Origin: a bacterium | Lineage (GTDB): Bacteria; Zixibacteria; MSB-5A5; WJJR01 | Direction: 5' to 3' | Length of the DNA stretch: 56,558 nucleotides | NCBI GenBank assembly: GCA_021813505.1 | Contig: JAKAKI010000040.1 | Coordinates: 1 to 56,558 of the forward strand | In this document: positions 46,241-54,555 of the stretch, in pieces | How the letters are laid out: the number at the start of each line of letters is the position of its first letter | Numbering within the stretch: the first letter of the stretch is position 1 | Program-made: the position numbers and the translations under genes | Notes under the pieces: model-generated | Told to the model about the DNA's origin: nothing | Seen by the model: the letters and a program-made list of their open reading frames with translations, nothing else | Database searches by the model: none

Positions 46241-49200
46241 TTGGCCGTATGACCCCGCTCAACGAAGTCCAGTTTGTCGGGAACGTCAAGTCGTGGATCG
46301 ATCAGATCTGTCGGACGGAAGGTCCCGATTTTCCGTTCGAGAAGGCCGAGATGGAAGATTATCCGTCCGGCAAACGGACTCGTAAGGACTTGGTTCTGTT
46401 TAATCGCGAAGGGAAGAAGGTTCTCTCCGGTGAGGTCAAATTGCCTGATCGGATGGATGGAAGGACGCCCTACGACTCGGACCTTATCGAGGACGCTCAC
46501 ATCAAGGCGAGTACCGACGGCATCGATTACTTCTTCACGTGGAATGTCAATTCATTCGTGCTTTGGCAGACATACAAAGCCGGGACGCCTCTCGCTGACC
46601 GCCGCGTCTTTGGTCAGGACTGGTTTGAGTACCGTGATTCTGAGCACCTCCGTCGGCCGGAGGCCGAGGAGGGCATCAAAGCTCGGCTTCGCGAGTTCCT
46701 GCGGTTCTTCGCCGAGATTCTTTCCGACAAGAGGCCTTTTCCACTGCTTGCGCTGGACAAGCGTTTCATCCACGTCCTCAAGCGCGCCCTTGACGGACCG
46801 CAGAATCATTCCCGGACCGCCATTGCCCGGCGCGCGGAAGAGGACAAGCGATTTCTCCGTCAGGTCGAAAGATGGGTCCGGGACAATCTCGGAACCGAAT
46901 TCAGACGTGAAGACCAAGACCTGCTGGTGGAGACCGCGGCCCGATTTTCCTGTTACGTTCTGACCATCAAGATCCTTTTCTACGACGCACTTTGCCGACA
47001 GTACGAGGAACTTCCCAAGCTGGCGGTCTCCAGTTCGACGAAAGCAGAACAACTGGAGAGGAAATTCGAGAAGGCGTTCCGCCATGCGGAGGAGGTTAGT
47101 GGAGACTACGAAACGGTCTTCCACGGGGACGAATTCGGGAACTGTCTTCCGCTGCTCAACGATGTTGTGGTCGATGATTGGCGCCGTCTGATCAAGCAGG
47201 TGGATGACTACGACTTCACCAGCATTCCGTATGACATTATCGGCTCAATCTTCGAGGGACTAATCAGTCCGGTCGAGAGGCATCGCAACGGGCAGCATTA
47301 CACGAAGAGCGAGATCGTCGACCTGATCAACGCGTTCTGCATTCGCAATGCTGCTGATGTCGTAATCGATCCGGCCTGCGGTGGCGGCACGTTCCTTGTT
47401 CGTGCATACGCCCGCAAACAGTGGCTCGAGAAGAAAGAGAAGAAGAATCGGACACATGAGAATCGCCTTTGTGAGATATACGGAACGGATGTTTCGATCT
47501 ATCCGGCGCACCTCACCGTGGTCAGTCTCGCGACTCGCGACCTTGGTTCGGAAGCGAACTATCCGCGAATCGCCAATGATGACTTCTTCCATATTCGGAG
47601 GGGCGTCAAAGCATTCCCCGCCGGCGTTGAACGCAAGGGCAAGTTGGCCAAGGTCATCCCCGCTGCGCTTAATCAAGTTGATGCGATCGTCGGCAATCCA
47701 CCCTACGTAAGGCAGGAATTCATCGATGCCCGCCACAAGAGGACATATGCGGCGACCGTCCTCCAGGAATGGCCTGACTTCAAGCCATCGGGGCGGTCAG
47801 ACCTTCACGTGTATTTCTGGCCGCATGCATCCTCGTTTCTTCCGGACGACAAGGGGTACTTCGGATTCCTGACGTCGTCGTCGTGGCTGGACGTCGAGTA
47901 TGGGTTCGCCCTCCAGCGGTGGATTCTTGAGAACTTCTGCATCGAAGCGATTCTGGAATCCTCGGTTGAGCCATGGTTCAGCGACGCCCGTGTGGCGACG
48001 GCGGTTACCGTTCTGCGCCGTGAACCAGCACTCAAGAAACGCATGGACAATCTCGTGCGCTTTGTGCAGGTTCGCCGACCGCTTGAGGAAATCTACACCA
48101 ACATTGAAGTGGGCGATGACCGGCTTGATGCTGCTGAGAAGCTGCGCGTACGGATACTGGAGACCAAGAGGAACTCGGAGACGGCAGACTGGCGCATTCG
48201 AGTTGTGAGGCAGCGAGACCTGATCGAAGGGCCAGACAAGGAGAATCCGAGCCATCACAGGGGTGGCAAGTGGGGTATCCCACTTCGTGCTCCCGATATC
48301 TACTTCGAGTTGATGGATCGGTTTGGGGACAAGTTCATTCCACTCAAAGAGCAAGCGGAGGTACGCTTCGGGGTCAAGACAGGCTGCGATGCCTTCTTCT
48401 TCCCACGGGACATCACGGATGAAGTGGTCGGGAAGCTTGATGACGCCGAACTTAAGAAGCGCTATGGCATCTCTAAGAAGGACACGAAGAAGATTCGTAT
48501 CTGCAAGGCCGGCGACGGGTCAGTGCACACCATCGAGGCAGAGTTTCTGGAGCCTGTCATTGCAACCGTGATGGAGTTGGACTCGCCGGTCGTCAATGAT
48601 TCCCTCCTCGAACATCACGTCTTGCTCGTTTCCAAGCCCAAATCTCAACTTCGCGGAACTCAAGTATTGAAGTACCTCCGGTATGGCGAGACACACCCGA
48701 TGGGGTCCCGAGAGAAGTCTCCTGTTCACGAGAAAGAAACTGTCGCAGCAAGAACCAGCGAGCAGCGGTTCTGGTACGACATAACCGACGGACCTCGTCC
48801 GCGCCTCTGCTGGCCAAAGGCCCATCAGTACAAGCACACTGTGAGCAGGAATCCAAAGAGATGGATTCTGAACTGCCGTCTTTACGCTGTTGATCCGAAA
48901 GAGGGGATCGATGACGTCTTGCTTCAGGGGGCACTTCTTTCAACAATCACTATTCTTATGAAGTTCTTGTACGGACGGTCGACGGGCCGTGAAGGGAACC
49001 TCGATACGATGGTCTCCGATGTACAGGCGATGCCCGTGTTAGATTTGAGAGGACTTGACCAACCTTCAATGCGAAGAATTTCTGATGCGCTCAAGGTACT
49101 TGTGACACAGAAGACAGAGAACATAGCAAGTGAGGCGGCGTCTGGCGTGCGCCGAAAGCTCGATGATGCGGTACTGATGGCATTGGGTGCCACCGTAGAA

Positions 49201-49389
49201 TCTGATCGAAACAGGCTGATCGACACCCTCTATTCATCTCTGACCGAGCAAGTGGCTGAGACGCGGCGTCTCGAACTGATCGCGCAAAAAAACCGACTCA
49301 AGGCGGCGCGCGGCGGGGAAAGTACTCCGGATACGACGGTAAACAGTGTCTGGAAAATTCCGGATGAAACGGACGAGGCCGAAGCGTAG
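46210..49389 (+). CDS. Type IIG-like restriction-modification fusion (Eco57I-type methylase with N-terminal nuclease)
   Basis: This 1059-residue protein combines cutting and methylation. Residues 50-80 carry a PD-(D/E)xK site (Asp60 in RKDLVLF, Glu75-Val-Lys77). A helical spacer leads to an N6-adenine methylase: RNGQHYTKSEIVDL (359-372), motif I DPACGGGTF (387-395) and catalytic NPPY (496-499). Residues beyond about 690 would be the target-recognition region. Such single-chain enzymes methylate and cut near an asymmetric site. The GTG start at 46210 uses the duplicated argF end. ATG 46249 (MTPLNEVQFVG) may be the ancestral start. Base use is more AT-rich than neighbours toward the 3' end. Confidence 0.82.
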   Translation: MIAQLLARIDIGRMTPLNEVQFVGNVKSWIDQICRTEGPDFPFEKAEMEDYPSGKRTRKDLVLFNREGKKVLSGEVKLPDRMDGRTPYDSDLIEDAHIKASTDGIDYFFTWNVNSFVLWQTYKAGTPLADRRVFGQDWFEYRDSEHLRRPEAEEGIKARLREFLRFFAEILSDKRPFPLLALDKRFIHVLKRALDGPQNHSRTAIARRAEEDKRFLRQVERWVRDNLGTEFRREDQDLLVETAARFSCYVLTIKILFYDALCRQYEELPKLAVSSSTKAEQLERKFEKAFRHAEEVSGDYETVFHGDEFGNCLPLLNDVVVDDWRRLIKQVDDYDFTSIPYDIIGSIFEGLISPVERHRNGQHYTKSEIVDLINAFCIRNAADVVIDPACGGGTFLVRAYARKQWLEKKEKKNRTHENRLCEIYGTDVSIYPAHLTVVSLATRDLGSEANYPRIANDDFFHIRRGVKAFPAGVERKGKLAKVIPAALNQVDAIVGNPPYVRQEFIDARHKRTYAATVLQEWPDFKPSGRSDLHVYFWPHASSFLPDDKGYFGFLTSSSWLDVEYGFALQRWILENFCIEAILESSVEPWFSDARVATAVTVLRREPALKKRMDNLVRFVQVRRPLEEIYTNIEVGDDRLDAAEKLRVRILETKRNSETADWRIRVVRQRDLIEGPDKENPSHHRGGKWGIPLRAPDIYFELMDRFGDKFIPLKEQAEVRFGVKTGCDAFFFPRDITDEVVGKLDDAELKKRYGISKKDTKKIRICKAGDGSVHTIEAEFLEPVIATVMELDSPVVNDSLLEHHVLLVSKPKSQLRGTQVLKYLRYGETHPMGSREKSPVHEKETVAARTSEQRFWYDITDGPRPRLCWPKAHQYKHTVSRNPKRWILNCRLYAVDPKEGIDDVLLQGALLSTITILMKFLYGRSTGREGNLDTMVSDVQAMPVLDLRGLDQPSMRRISDALKVLVTQKTENIASEAASGVRRKLDDAVLMALGATVESDRNRLIDTLYSSLTEQVAETRRLELIAQKNRLKAARGGESTPDTTVNSVWKIPDETDEAEA

Positions 49390-49398
49390 ATTGCAATC

Positions 49399-49893
49399 GT
49401 GGATCGGATGAAGCGCTACGATGTCCCAGATGGCAAGGTCATCTACCGGCATGACCTGATTGAGCAGAATACCATCATTGTCGGCGATCAGAAGTTCGCC
49501 TTTTCCAATGAAGCCGAGGCAAAACTGCTCTACGAGGCAGTCATGTGCTTTGGCGCTGGTCAGTTCCTCCTGCCTGACAACGAGGGTGATGCCAAGCGGG
49601 CGCTCGAAGACTGGCTGGCACACAAGGAAGAACTCACGGCCTGGTTTCGGCGCCGCTCAGAGAACTACTCGGCTGATCCCGACTACATCGAGAAAATGAT
49701 CGTGTCGTTTTGGAGGAAGTACAGTCAGTACCGGCGAGGTCTTGAGGAGCCGCCCGCTTCCCGCAAATCCCCGGTCCATAAGATCAAAGTTGACCCGTCT
49801 CCCGATGGCGAGCCAGTGGCCATCGTCTTCGGCCCGATCTCCCGCGAAAAGTACGTGCCACCACCGCTCGAAGAATCACACATTGAGGCATAG
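49399..49893 (+). CDS. Small conserved-looking partner of the type IIG gene
   Basis: This 164-residue (or 161 from ATG 49408) soluble protein has no family I recognise. It starts with a beta-rich part (YDVPDGKVIYRHDLIEQNT, IIVGDQKFAFSNE), followed by helices (EAEAKLLYEAVMCFG, AKRALEDWLAHKEELTAWF) and a proline-rich tail. It starts nine bases after the type IIG stop, so it is very likely in the same transcript. A role in target choice, control or anti-cutting protection is possible but not shown. Confidence 0.7.
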   Translation: MDRMKRYDVPDGKVIYRHDLIEQNTIIVGDQKFAFSNEAEAKLLYEAVMCFGAGQFLLPDNEGDAKRALEDWLAHKEELTAWFRRRSENYSADPDYIEKMIVSFWRKYSQYRRGLEEPPASRKSPVHKIKVDPSPDGEPVAIVFGPISREKYVPPPLEESHIEA

Positions 49894-49930
49894 GACAACT
49901 TGACTGGGTGCCCGTGACCGATTGGTATCG

Positions 49931-50040
49931 TGGCCCTGACCCCCGGTCAGGGCTTGCGTAGACGGTGTTCATTGCGGTGAACCGTCTTTCCGCGACTCAG
50001 CGTCGTGAGTTGTGCCAGCCCTGACCGGGGGTCAGGGCCA
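49931..50040. repeat. Long perfect inverted repeat CCTGACCCCCGGTCAGGG type
   Basis: Left arm 49931-49954 (TGGCCCTGACCCCCGGTCAG, then GGCT) and right arm 50017-50040 are exact reverse complements over 24 bases. An inner GACGGT/ACCGTC pair (about 49961 and 49980) gives a second stem. Lies between the small type IIG partner and the thioesterase gene. Confidence 0.93.
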
Positions 50041-50132
50041 CTTGCCCTCACGCTGACACTGTTGGCCCAGCAACTCGCCCCGGGACCGCTTTTCGCTTCC
50101 ATTCTCCGCGATTCCTGATTACCCACTCCCCC

Positions 50133-50582
50133 ATGCGCGAAATCGTCAAGTACTCCGGGTGCTTTGTCTGCGGTGAGCAGAATCCTATTGGACTCAAGGT
50201 GCACTTCTACGCCGATGGGGGGGAGGCGGTCGCCGAGTGTGTGGCCGATCCCCAGTTTCAGGGATACAGTAATATCTTCCATGGCGGCGTGGTGTCGGCG
50301 CTATTGGATGAGATCATGGCCAAGGCGATTCTGGCCAAACAGATCTATCCGCTGACCGCTGAGATGACGGTGCGGTTCAAGAAGGCGGTCCCGACTGGGG
50401 AACGACTGTTCCTGAAAGGGCGCATCACGGCGCATCGCGGACGGATGTTCGAGACGGCCGGGGAGCTGGCGGGAAGCTCCGGCGAGATATTCGCGCATGC
50501 CACCGGCAAGTACATCGAAGCCGCAGGCCCGATGCGAGACGCACTGCTGGTGTCATTAGAAGACGATTCAGATTCTCAATAG
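50133..50582 (+). CDS. Hotdog-fold thioesterase (PaaI/4HBT type)
   Basis: This 149-residue protein belongs to the hotdog superfamily. Its YSGCFVCGEQNPIGLKVHF start, central GYSNIFHGGVVSALLDEIMAKA (the HGG turn and catalytic acid region) and TAEMTVRFKKAVPTGERL strand are typical of the acyl-CoA thioesterase subgroup with a CFVCG N-terminus. Substrate is unknown. A nearby operon partner is not evident. ATG 50133. Confidence 0.87.
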   Translation: MREIVKYSGCFVCGEQNPIGLKVHFYADGGEAVAECVADPQFQGYSNIFHGGVVSALLDEIMAKAILAKQIYPLTAEMTVRFKKAVPTGERLFLKGRITAHRGRMFETAGELAGSSGEIFAHATGKYIEAAGPMRDALLVSLEDDSDSQ

Positions 50583-50807
50583 GTCTGGTCAGCTCCGGTC
50601 GCCATTTGCGTCGGACCTGCAAACCTCTGCAACTTGTCCTTGGTCGCTAGTCCTCTTAGCTCTAAGCCAAACACGCCGATCTGTGCAAGAGGTTGACTTT
50701 CATCGGCTTGTGGCAACGATTGTCGGCCAGTTCACGCCGGAATTCGCGGCACTCATCTTGCATTCTCGTCTTCTGCCCGGCATCAGGCCGGCAAGGAGAC
50801 GAAGCTC

Positions 50808-51278
50808 ATGCGCTGCTACACGTGGGGAACCAACAACTCAGAGAACCGTGACCAAGTAAACAACGGAGTCGTTTCATTCGCTATTCCCGACCTGGGAATC
50901 CAATTCCGCGCCGCCTACCGTGGAACCGCGGTGGAATGCGAGTATCTGGCGCTGATGGCGTTGCTCAATTTCGCCGTCACCAATCCCAAGCTCTTCGAAC
51001 GGCAGAAGCTCGACATCTTCACCGATGCTGTCCTTCCGGTATATCAGGTTAACCGCAAAGCGCCGGTGCCGACGTCGGCCGAGCGCTATATCCGTATGAT
51101 CCAGCGATTCCGCACAAGCCACCAGCTCACACTGGGCTGGGTGCACAAAGAGCAGAATCCAGCCTTCACCGGTGTGCTCGATCTGCCGCCGCTGAAATCC
51201 AAATCCAAGATTGCCCTCAACGCGCCCGACACATCGGTCGGACAAGCCAAGCCCGCACCATCTACTCTGAAGTTCTGA
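50808..51278 (+). CDS. RNase H-like-fold protein of unknown activity
   Basis: This 156-residue protein looks like a diverged RNase H fold. The core has VSFAIPDLGIQFRAAYRGT (strands), VECEYLALMALLNFAV (a helix beginning with a Glu, as in RNase HI ExxAL) and KLDIFTDAVLPVYQVN (a strand with Asp, as in IYTDSxY). The usual first Asp is not evident at its strand (the place reads VVSFAIPD), and the C-terminus is a Lys/Pro-rich tail (PLKSKSKIAL). It may be a binding or degenerate nuclease domain. ATG 50808 with AAGGAG upstream. It stands alone between repeats. Confidence 0.55.
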   Translation: MRCYTWGTNNSENRDQVNNGVVSFAIPDLGIQFRAAYRGTAVECEYLALMALLNFAVTNPKLFERQKLDIFTDAVLPVYQVNRKAPVPTSAERYIRMIQRFRTSHQLTLGWVHKEQNPAFTGVLDLPPLKSKSKIALNAPDTSVGQAKPAPSTLKF

Positions 51279-51299
51279 TGATTTACCCGGAGAGGTAAA

Positions 51300-51387
51300 G
51301 GGAGGGCGAGGCTCCCGCCGAGCCATGTTCCCGCGCGGGGATCTCCCGCGACGTGAAAAAGAGGCTCGGCAGGAGCCTCGCCCTCCC
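51300..51387. repeat. Palindromic intergenic repeat, family A, copy 3
   Basis: Arms 51300-51324 and 51363-51387 are near-perfect reverse complements (GGCTCCC versus GGCTCCT variant). The 38-base loop carries CCGCGCGGGG. Confidence 0.94.
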
Positions 51388-51435
51388 TCGCGCGCCTCGG
51401 GCAACTGGGAATGATTGACCAGTTGGATTGGTCTT

Positions 51436-51587
51436 GGTGCCCCACCTGCAAGGGTGGGTGAGGGTAAGGCCTGCTCAAGCTCGAATTCACGACGAACTCA
51501 CTCGAAGACGGTACTCTGATGTGCCCTTTCACATAAATGCAATCAAAGCAGGCCACACGAAAAATCCCACCCTTCGGGTGGGGCACC
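51436..51587. repeat. GGTGCCCCACC-type inverted-repeat element
   Basis: The left end 51436-51458 begins GGTGCCCCACCTGCAAGGGT. The right end 51566-51587 is its reverse complement apart from two or three changes. They enclose about 105 unique-looking bases. Different family from the flanking A copies. Confidence 0.85.
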
Positions 51588-51596
51588 GTACGCGAT

Positions 51597-51703
51597 GGGA
51601 GGGCGAGGCTCCCGCCGAGCCTTTTCCCCGAGCCGCAAAGTCACGGTTTGTGGACTGGCTCATTCCGCGCGGAAACATGCCTCGGCAGGAGCCTCGCCCT
51701 CCC
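51597..51703. repeat. Palindromic intergenic repeat, family A, copy 4
   Basis: Left arm 51597-51621, right arm 51681-51703, with a longer loop (about 58 bases) than copies 1-3. Arm sequence otherwise conserved. Confidence 0.92.
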
Positions 51704-51937
51704 TCGCGCACAGATTGATCAGTCACGTGAAGTCGTGAAGACTCTCCGGTCTACTCTCTCAATCGCCGTCGTGCGTCGGTTGATTTGCACCTCCCAGTCA
51801 TTGATCGATAGTCTGTCAATTCCGTGATCACTCAGATCTGATCCCGCGCAGATAATTCCTCAATACAGCTTGATAAAAACCGCCAATGAGACGAATATTG
51901 TTATTGGATGGGGGGCCGGTTGTGCCGGCATTCCAGG

Positions 51938-53080
51938 ATGGAAAACGTGATGCGGCCCAAGCGCCGACATTTGGTAATTCTGGCAGTCGCTCTGGCGGTC
52001 TTGGCGGCCAGTGCGGTTGGCGTTTCAGCGCTGACGTTCAATGTCGAGAGCGCGCTGCAGATCGGCCAGACGTCCCGATGGGTGATACTCGACGGGGGCG
52101 CCTGGGCCAAGATCGAAGGCGGGCTATTGCGCTTCCTGTCGCCCGACAGCCAGGAACTCCAGAAACTCGACCTCAAAGGCAGCCAGTTTATCGTCGCACC
52201 GACCGGTGGTCTGGTGGTCGGCGTGATCAGCTATGCCGATCCGCAACCCAAGAACTTGGACGCGCTGGCATTTGATCTCTATGATGCCACCGGCCGGAGA
52301 TTGGCGCACCTCGAATCCCCCAGGCTGTCCTCGGCGATTGTGGCGCCGAGCGGCACAGGCTTCGTTGGCATCGATGGCGCCGAGGGACTTCCGTTCAGCG
52401 TGTTGCGGTTTTTCGATGGGCAGGGAAATCGCCTGGACACGCTCGCTGTCGACCGGTTCGAGGGTGGACGGTACTCGAGCGATGGCTCCCGGTTCTTCTT
52501 CGTCACCGCGAAGGATGGCCTTTGCGTGAGAGGCGTGGCGAATGCCTCCCTGGATCAGATTGGCCGGGTCGAACAATGGGCGGCGTCGGCAGATGGACGG
52601 ATGGTTGTCACCGCAGCCAACGGAAACATCAGTTGTTTTCGGGACGGCAAGCTCGTGACGTCATTCGCCTGGCGGGTTGATTCGATTCCGTTGCGCGCGG
52701 TGAGTATCTCGCCGGATGGTGTCTACGCTGCGGCGATTTCGGCGCTCCACGCTGCCGTCTTTCGGACCGATTCATCGGCGTTGATATGGAAGGTCGCCAG
52801 CGGGGAGTCGAGCTGGAATCTGCGCAGCGTTGATTTGCGCAATGGTCTTTCCCTTGTCGCGGTCGGGCTGGATTTTGATCCAGGGCCGGACAGCGCCGAC
52901 CGCCATACTCGCAGCCGTTGCGATGTCTACGATCGCGCCGGAAGGCTGGTCCACAGCGAAGAAGATCAGCCCGAAAAGTGGGGCGCGTATTACCCTGTGG
53001 TCCGATTCGACGAAACGCGCGGCGGGCTCGTTTTCATCAGCCGTGACCGGTTCAAGTACATTAAGATTGGTCTGCCATAA
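51938..53080 (+). CDS. Secreted or anchored beta-propeller-like protein
   Basis: This protein of about 380 residues has an N-terminal signal/anchor (RRHLVILAVALAVLAASAVGVSA). Repeated blade-like segments follow (SPDSQELQKLDLKGSQFIV, SSDGSRFFFVTAKDGL, SADGRMVVTAANGNI, SPDGVYAAAISAL), giving about six to seven propeller-type repeats. It has no catalytic motif I can see and no family name. Probably periplasmic and ligand- or protein-binding. ATG 51938 or 51950 (MRPKRRHL) are both possible starts. It lies before the ferredoxin-reductase pair, possibly co-transcribed. Confidence 0.65.
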   Translation: MENVMRPKRRHLVILAVALAVLAASAVGVSALTFNVESALQIGQTSRWVILDGGAWAKIEGGLLRFLSPDSQELQKLDLKGSQFIVAPTGGLVVGVISYADPQPKNLDALAFDLYDATGRRLAHLESPRLSSAIVAPSGTGFVGIDGAEGLPFSVLRFFDGQGNRLDTLAVDRFEGGRYSSDGSRFFFVTAKDGLCVRGVANASLDQIGRVEQWAASADGRMVVTAANGNISCFRDGKLVTSFAWRVDSIPLRAVSISPDGVYAAAISALHAAVFRTDSSALIWKVASGESSWNLRSVDLRNGLSLVAVGLDFDPGPDSADRHTRSRCDVYDRAGRLVHSEEDQPEKWGAYYPVVRFDETRGGLVFISRDRFKYIKIGLP

Positions 53081-53129
53081 TCCCTTCATTTCCGGCTGTG
53101 ATTTTTCCCAAGTCGTCGTATCAGGTCTG

Positions 53130-53339
53130 ATGGGCCGCTCGGAACTGACATTGAGCGTCGAAGCCTGCGTGGATTGCGGTCTCTGTGTGGCCGTATGCGC
53201 GTATGACGCCCTGGTCCTGCGCGGCCGCGGGCTGGAGATCATTCACAACGAGTGTGTCCTTTGCGATGCCTGCGTGGCGGCCTGTCCCACCGAGGCGCTG
53301 GCGATTGCGCCGGTGGGCAGCCGCGCCGCCGTTTCCTGA
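53130..53339 (+). CDS. 2[4Fe-4S] ferredoxin
   Basis: This 69-residue bacterial-type ferredoxin has two cluster sites: Cys13, 16, 19 and 23 (CVDCGLCVAVC), and Cys42, 45, 48 and 52 (CVLCDACVAAC), the second followed by the usual Pro. The first set is followed by Ala-Tyr instead of Pro. It would give low-potential electrons. The last base of its TGA is the first base of the reductase ATG, so the two are translationally coupled. Confidence 0.93.
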   Translation: MGRSELTLSVEACVDCGLCVAVCAYDALVLRGRGLEIIHNECVLCDACVAACPTEALAIAPVGSRAAVS

Positions 53340-54535
53340 TGACTGATCGAACCTACGACGTTGTGGTGATCGGCGCCGGTCCGGCCGGCGGGCTTGCCGC
53401 CCTGACGGCCGCGCGCGCCGGATGCCGCACCCTTTTGGTGGAGAAGCACCGCACCATCGGCGAGCCGCTCTGCTGCGCCGAAGGAATTTCACTTTGCGGG
53501 CTCACCGACAATATTCCTCTCAACCGCGACTGGATCACCGCAGACATCGACCGGTGTTTCTTGCGTTCGCCAGGTGGCCGCACGTTGGAATTCCATCACC
53601 CCGATGCCGGGTTCGTGTTGTCGCGACGCCGTTTCGAGCAGGGGTTGGCCGACATGGCTGCGTCTCACGGCGCCGAGATCATGACAGAGACTGAGGCTCT
53701 TGGATTACTGAATGGTGCCGGTGGCCGATTCTCCGGAGTCCGTCTTGCGCGGAACGGGAGCGCCTTGGACGTTGGCTGTGAGGTTGTCATTGCCGCTGAT
53801 GGGATCGAGTCGATGGTGGGACGGTGGGCGGGATTGGACACGGTCCTGCCGCTTGAGCGCATGGATTCGGCGGCGCAGTTTCTATTCGACGGTGTTCCCG
53901 ACTTGAATCCCTCACGGATGGAATTCTACTTTGATCCACGGTTTGCCCCGGGAGGATATGCGTGGGTCTTTCCAAAGGGGAACGGTCTGGCGAATGTCGG
54001 CGTGGCGCTTGCCCCCGGCGTAGCGCCGGGACAGAAGGCGATCCGACTGCTGGGTGATTTCATTGAGTTTCGATTTGGCGCGGAGAAGCCAAGACCGCTG
54101 ATGCGCGTCGCGGGTGGAATCCCGGAATTCTGCGGACGAAAACTGATGCTGCGCGGAAACGTCATGCTCACTGGCGATGCTGCCCGCCTGGTCGATTCCG
54201 TGACCGGCGCCGGAATCGCCAACGCGCTCTGGTCCGGGCGGCTCGCCGCGGAAGCCGCGGTTGCTTATCTTCAGGATGGCCGGGGAAACTTGAGTCTGCT
54301 CAAGGAATATCCCAGGCGCTGGATGGCGGCGCGGGGACGGCAGATGCGGTTCTTTCTTTGGACTCGTGGGATCATGCTGCGCATGTCGGATAAGGATTAC
54401 GACGAGATCATCGGATTCCTTTCGGCTCTCTATAATGGCAAGACGATTACGGCAATCGATCCGATTGACATCATCAAGTCCGCACTCCGCTCGCGTCCAT
54501 CGCTGCTCAAGCTGGCACGGCGGCTGGTCTGGTAG
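53339..54535 (+). CDS. Geranylgeranyl-reductase-family flavoprotein
   Basis: This 398-residue FAD enzyme has a dinucleotide fold at the start (DVVVIGAGPAGGLAALTAARAG), a PLCCAEGISL segment with the active-site-region Cys, and the GGR signature GYAWVFPKGNGLANVGV (YxWxFP). The FAD-binding motif NVMLTGDAARLVDSVTGAGI follows. Family members reduce the double bonds of isoprenoid chains on archaeal-type lipids, quinones or chlorophyll. The directly coupled ferredoxin resembles the archaeal arrangement in which a ferredoxin feeds GGR. Substrate here is unknown: menaquinone side chain or an ether lipid are both possible. A C-terminal helix bundle (about 315-398) is basic and could touch the membrane. 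Confidence 0.85.
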   Translation: MTDRTYDVVVIGAGPAGGLAALTAARAGCRTLLVEKHRTIGEPLCCAEGISLCGLTDNIPLNRDWITADIDRCFLRSPGGRTLEFHHPDAGFVLSRRRFEQGLADMAASHGAEIMTETEALGLLNGAGGRFSGVRLARNGSALDVGCEVVIAADGIESMVGRWAGLDTVLPLERMDSAAQFLFDGVPDLNPSRMEFYFDPRFAPGGYAWVFPKGNGLANVGVALAPGVAPGQKAIRLLGDFIEFRFGAEKPRPLMRVAGGIPEFCGRKLMLRGNVMLTGDAARLVDSVTGAGIANALWSGRLAAEAAVAYLQDGRGNLSLLKEYPRRWMAARGRQMRFFLWTRGIMLRMSDKDYDEIIGFLSALYNGKTITAIDPIDIIKSALRSRPSLLKLARRLVW

Positions 54536-54555
54536 TGTGATTGACTGAATCGCGA

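Larger units (their letters stand above)
51279..51937. other. Repeat cluster between RNase H-like and propeller genes
   Basis: Holds two family A palindromes (51300-51387, 51597-51703) that flank a GGTGCCCCACC inverted-repeat element (51436-51587). No gene is supported; frames here are repeat translations. Confidence 0.8.
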
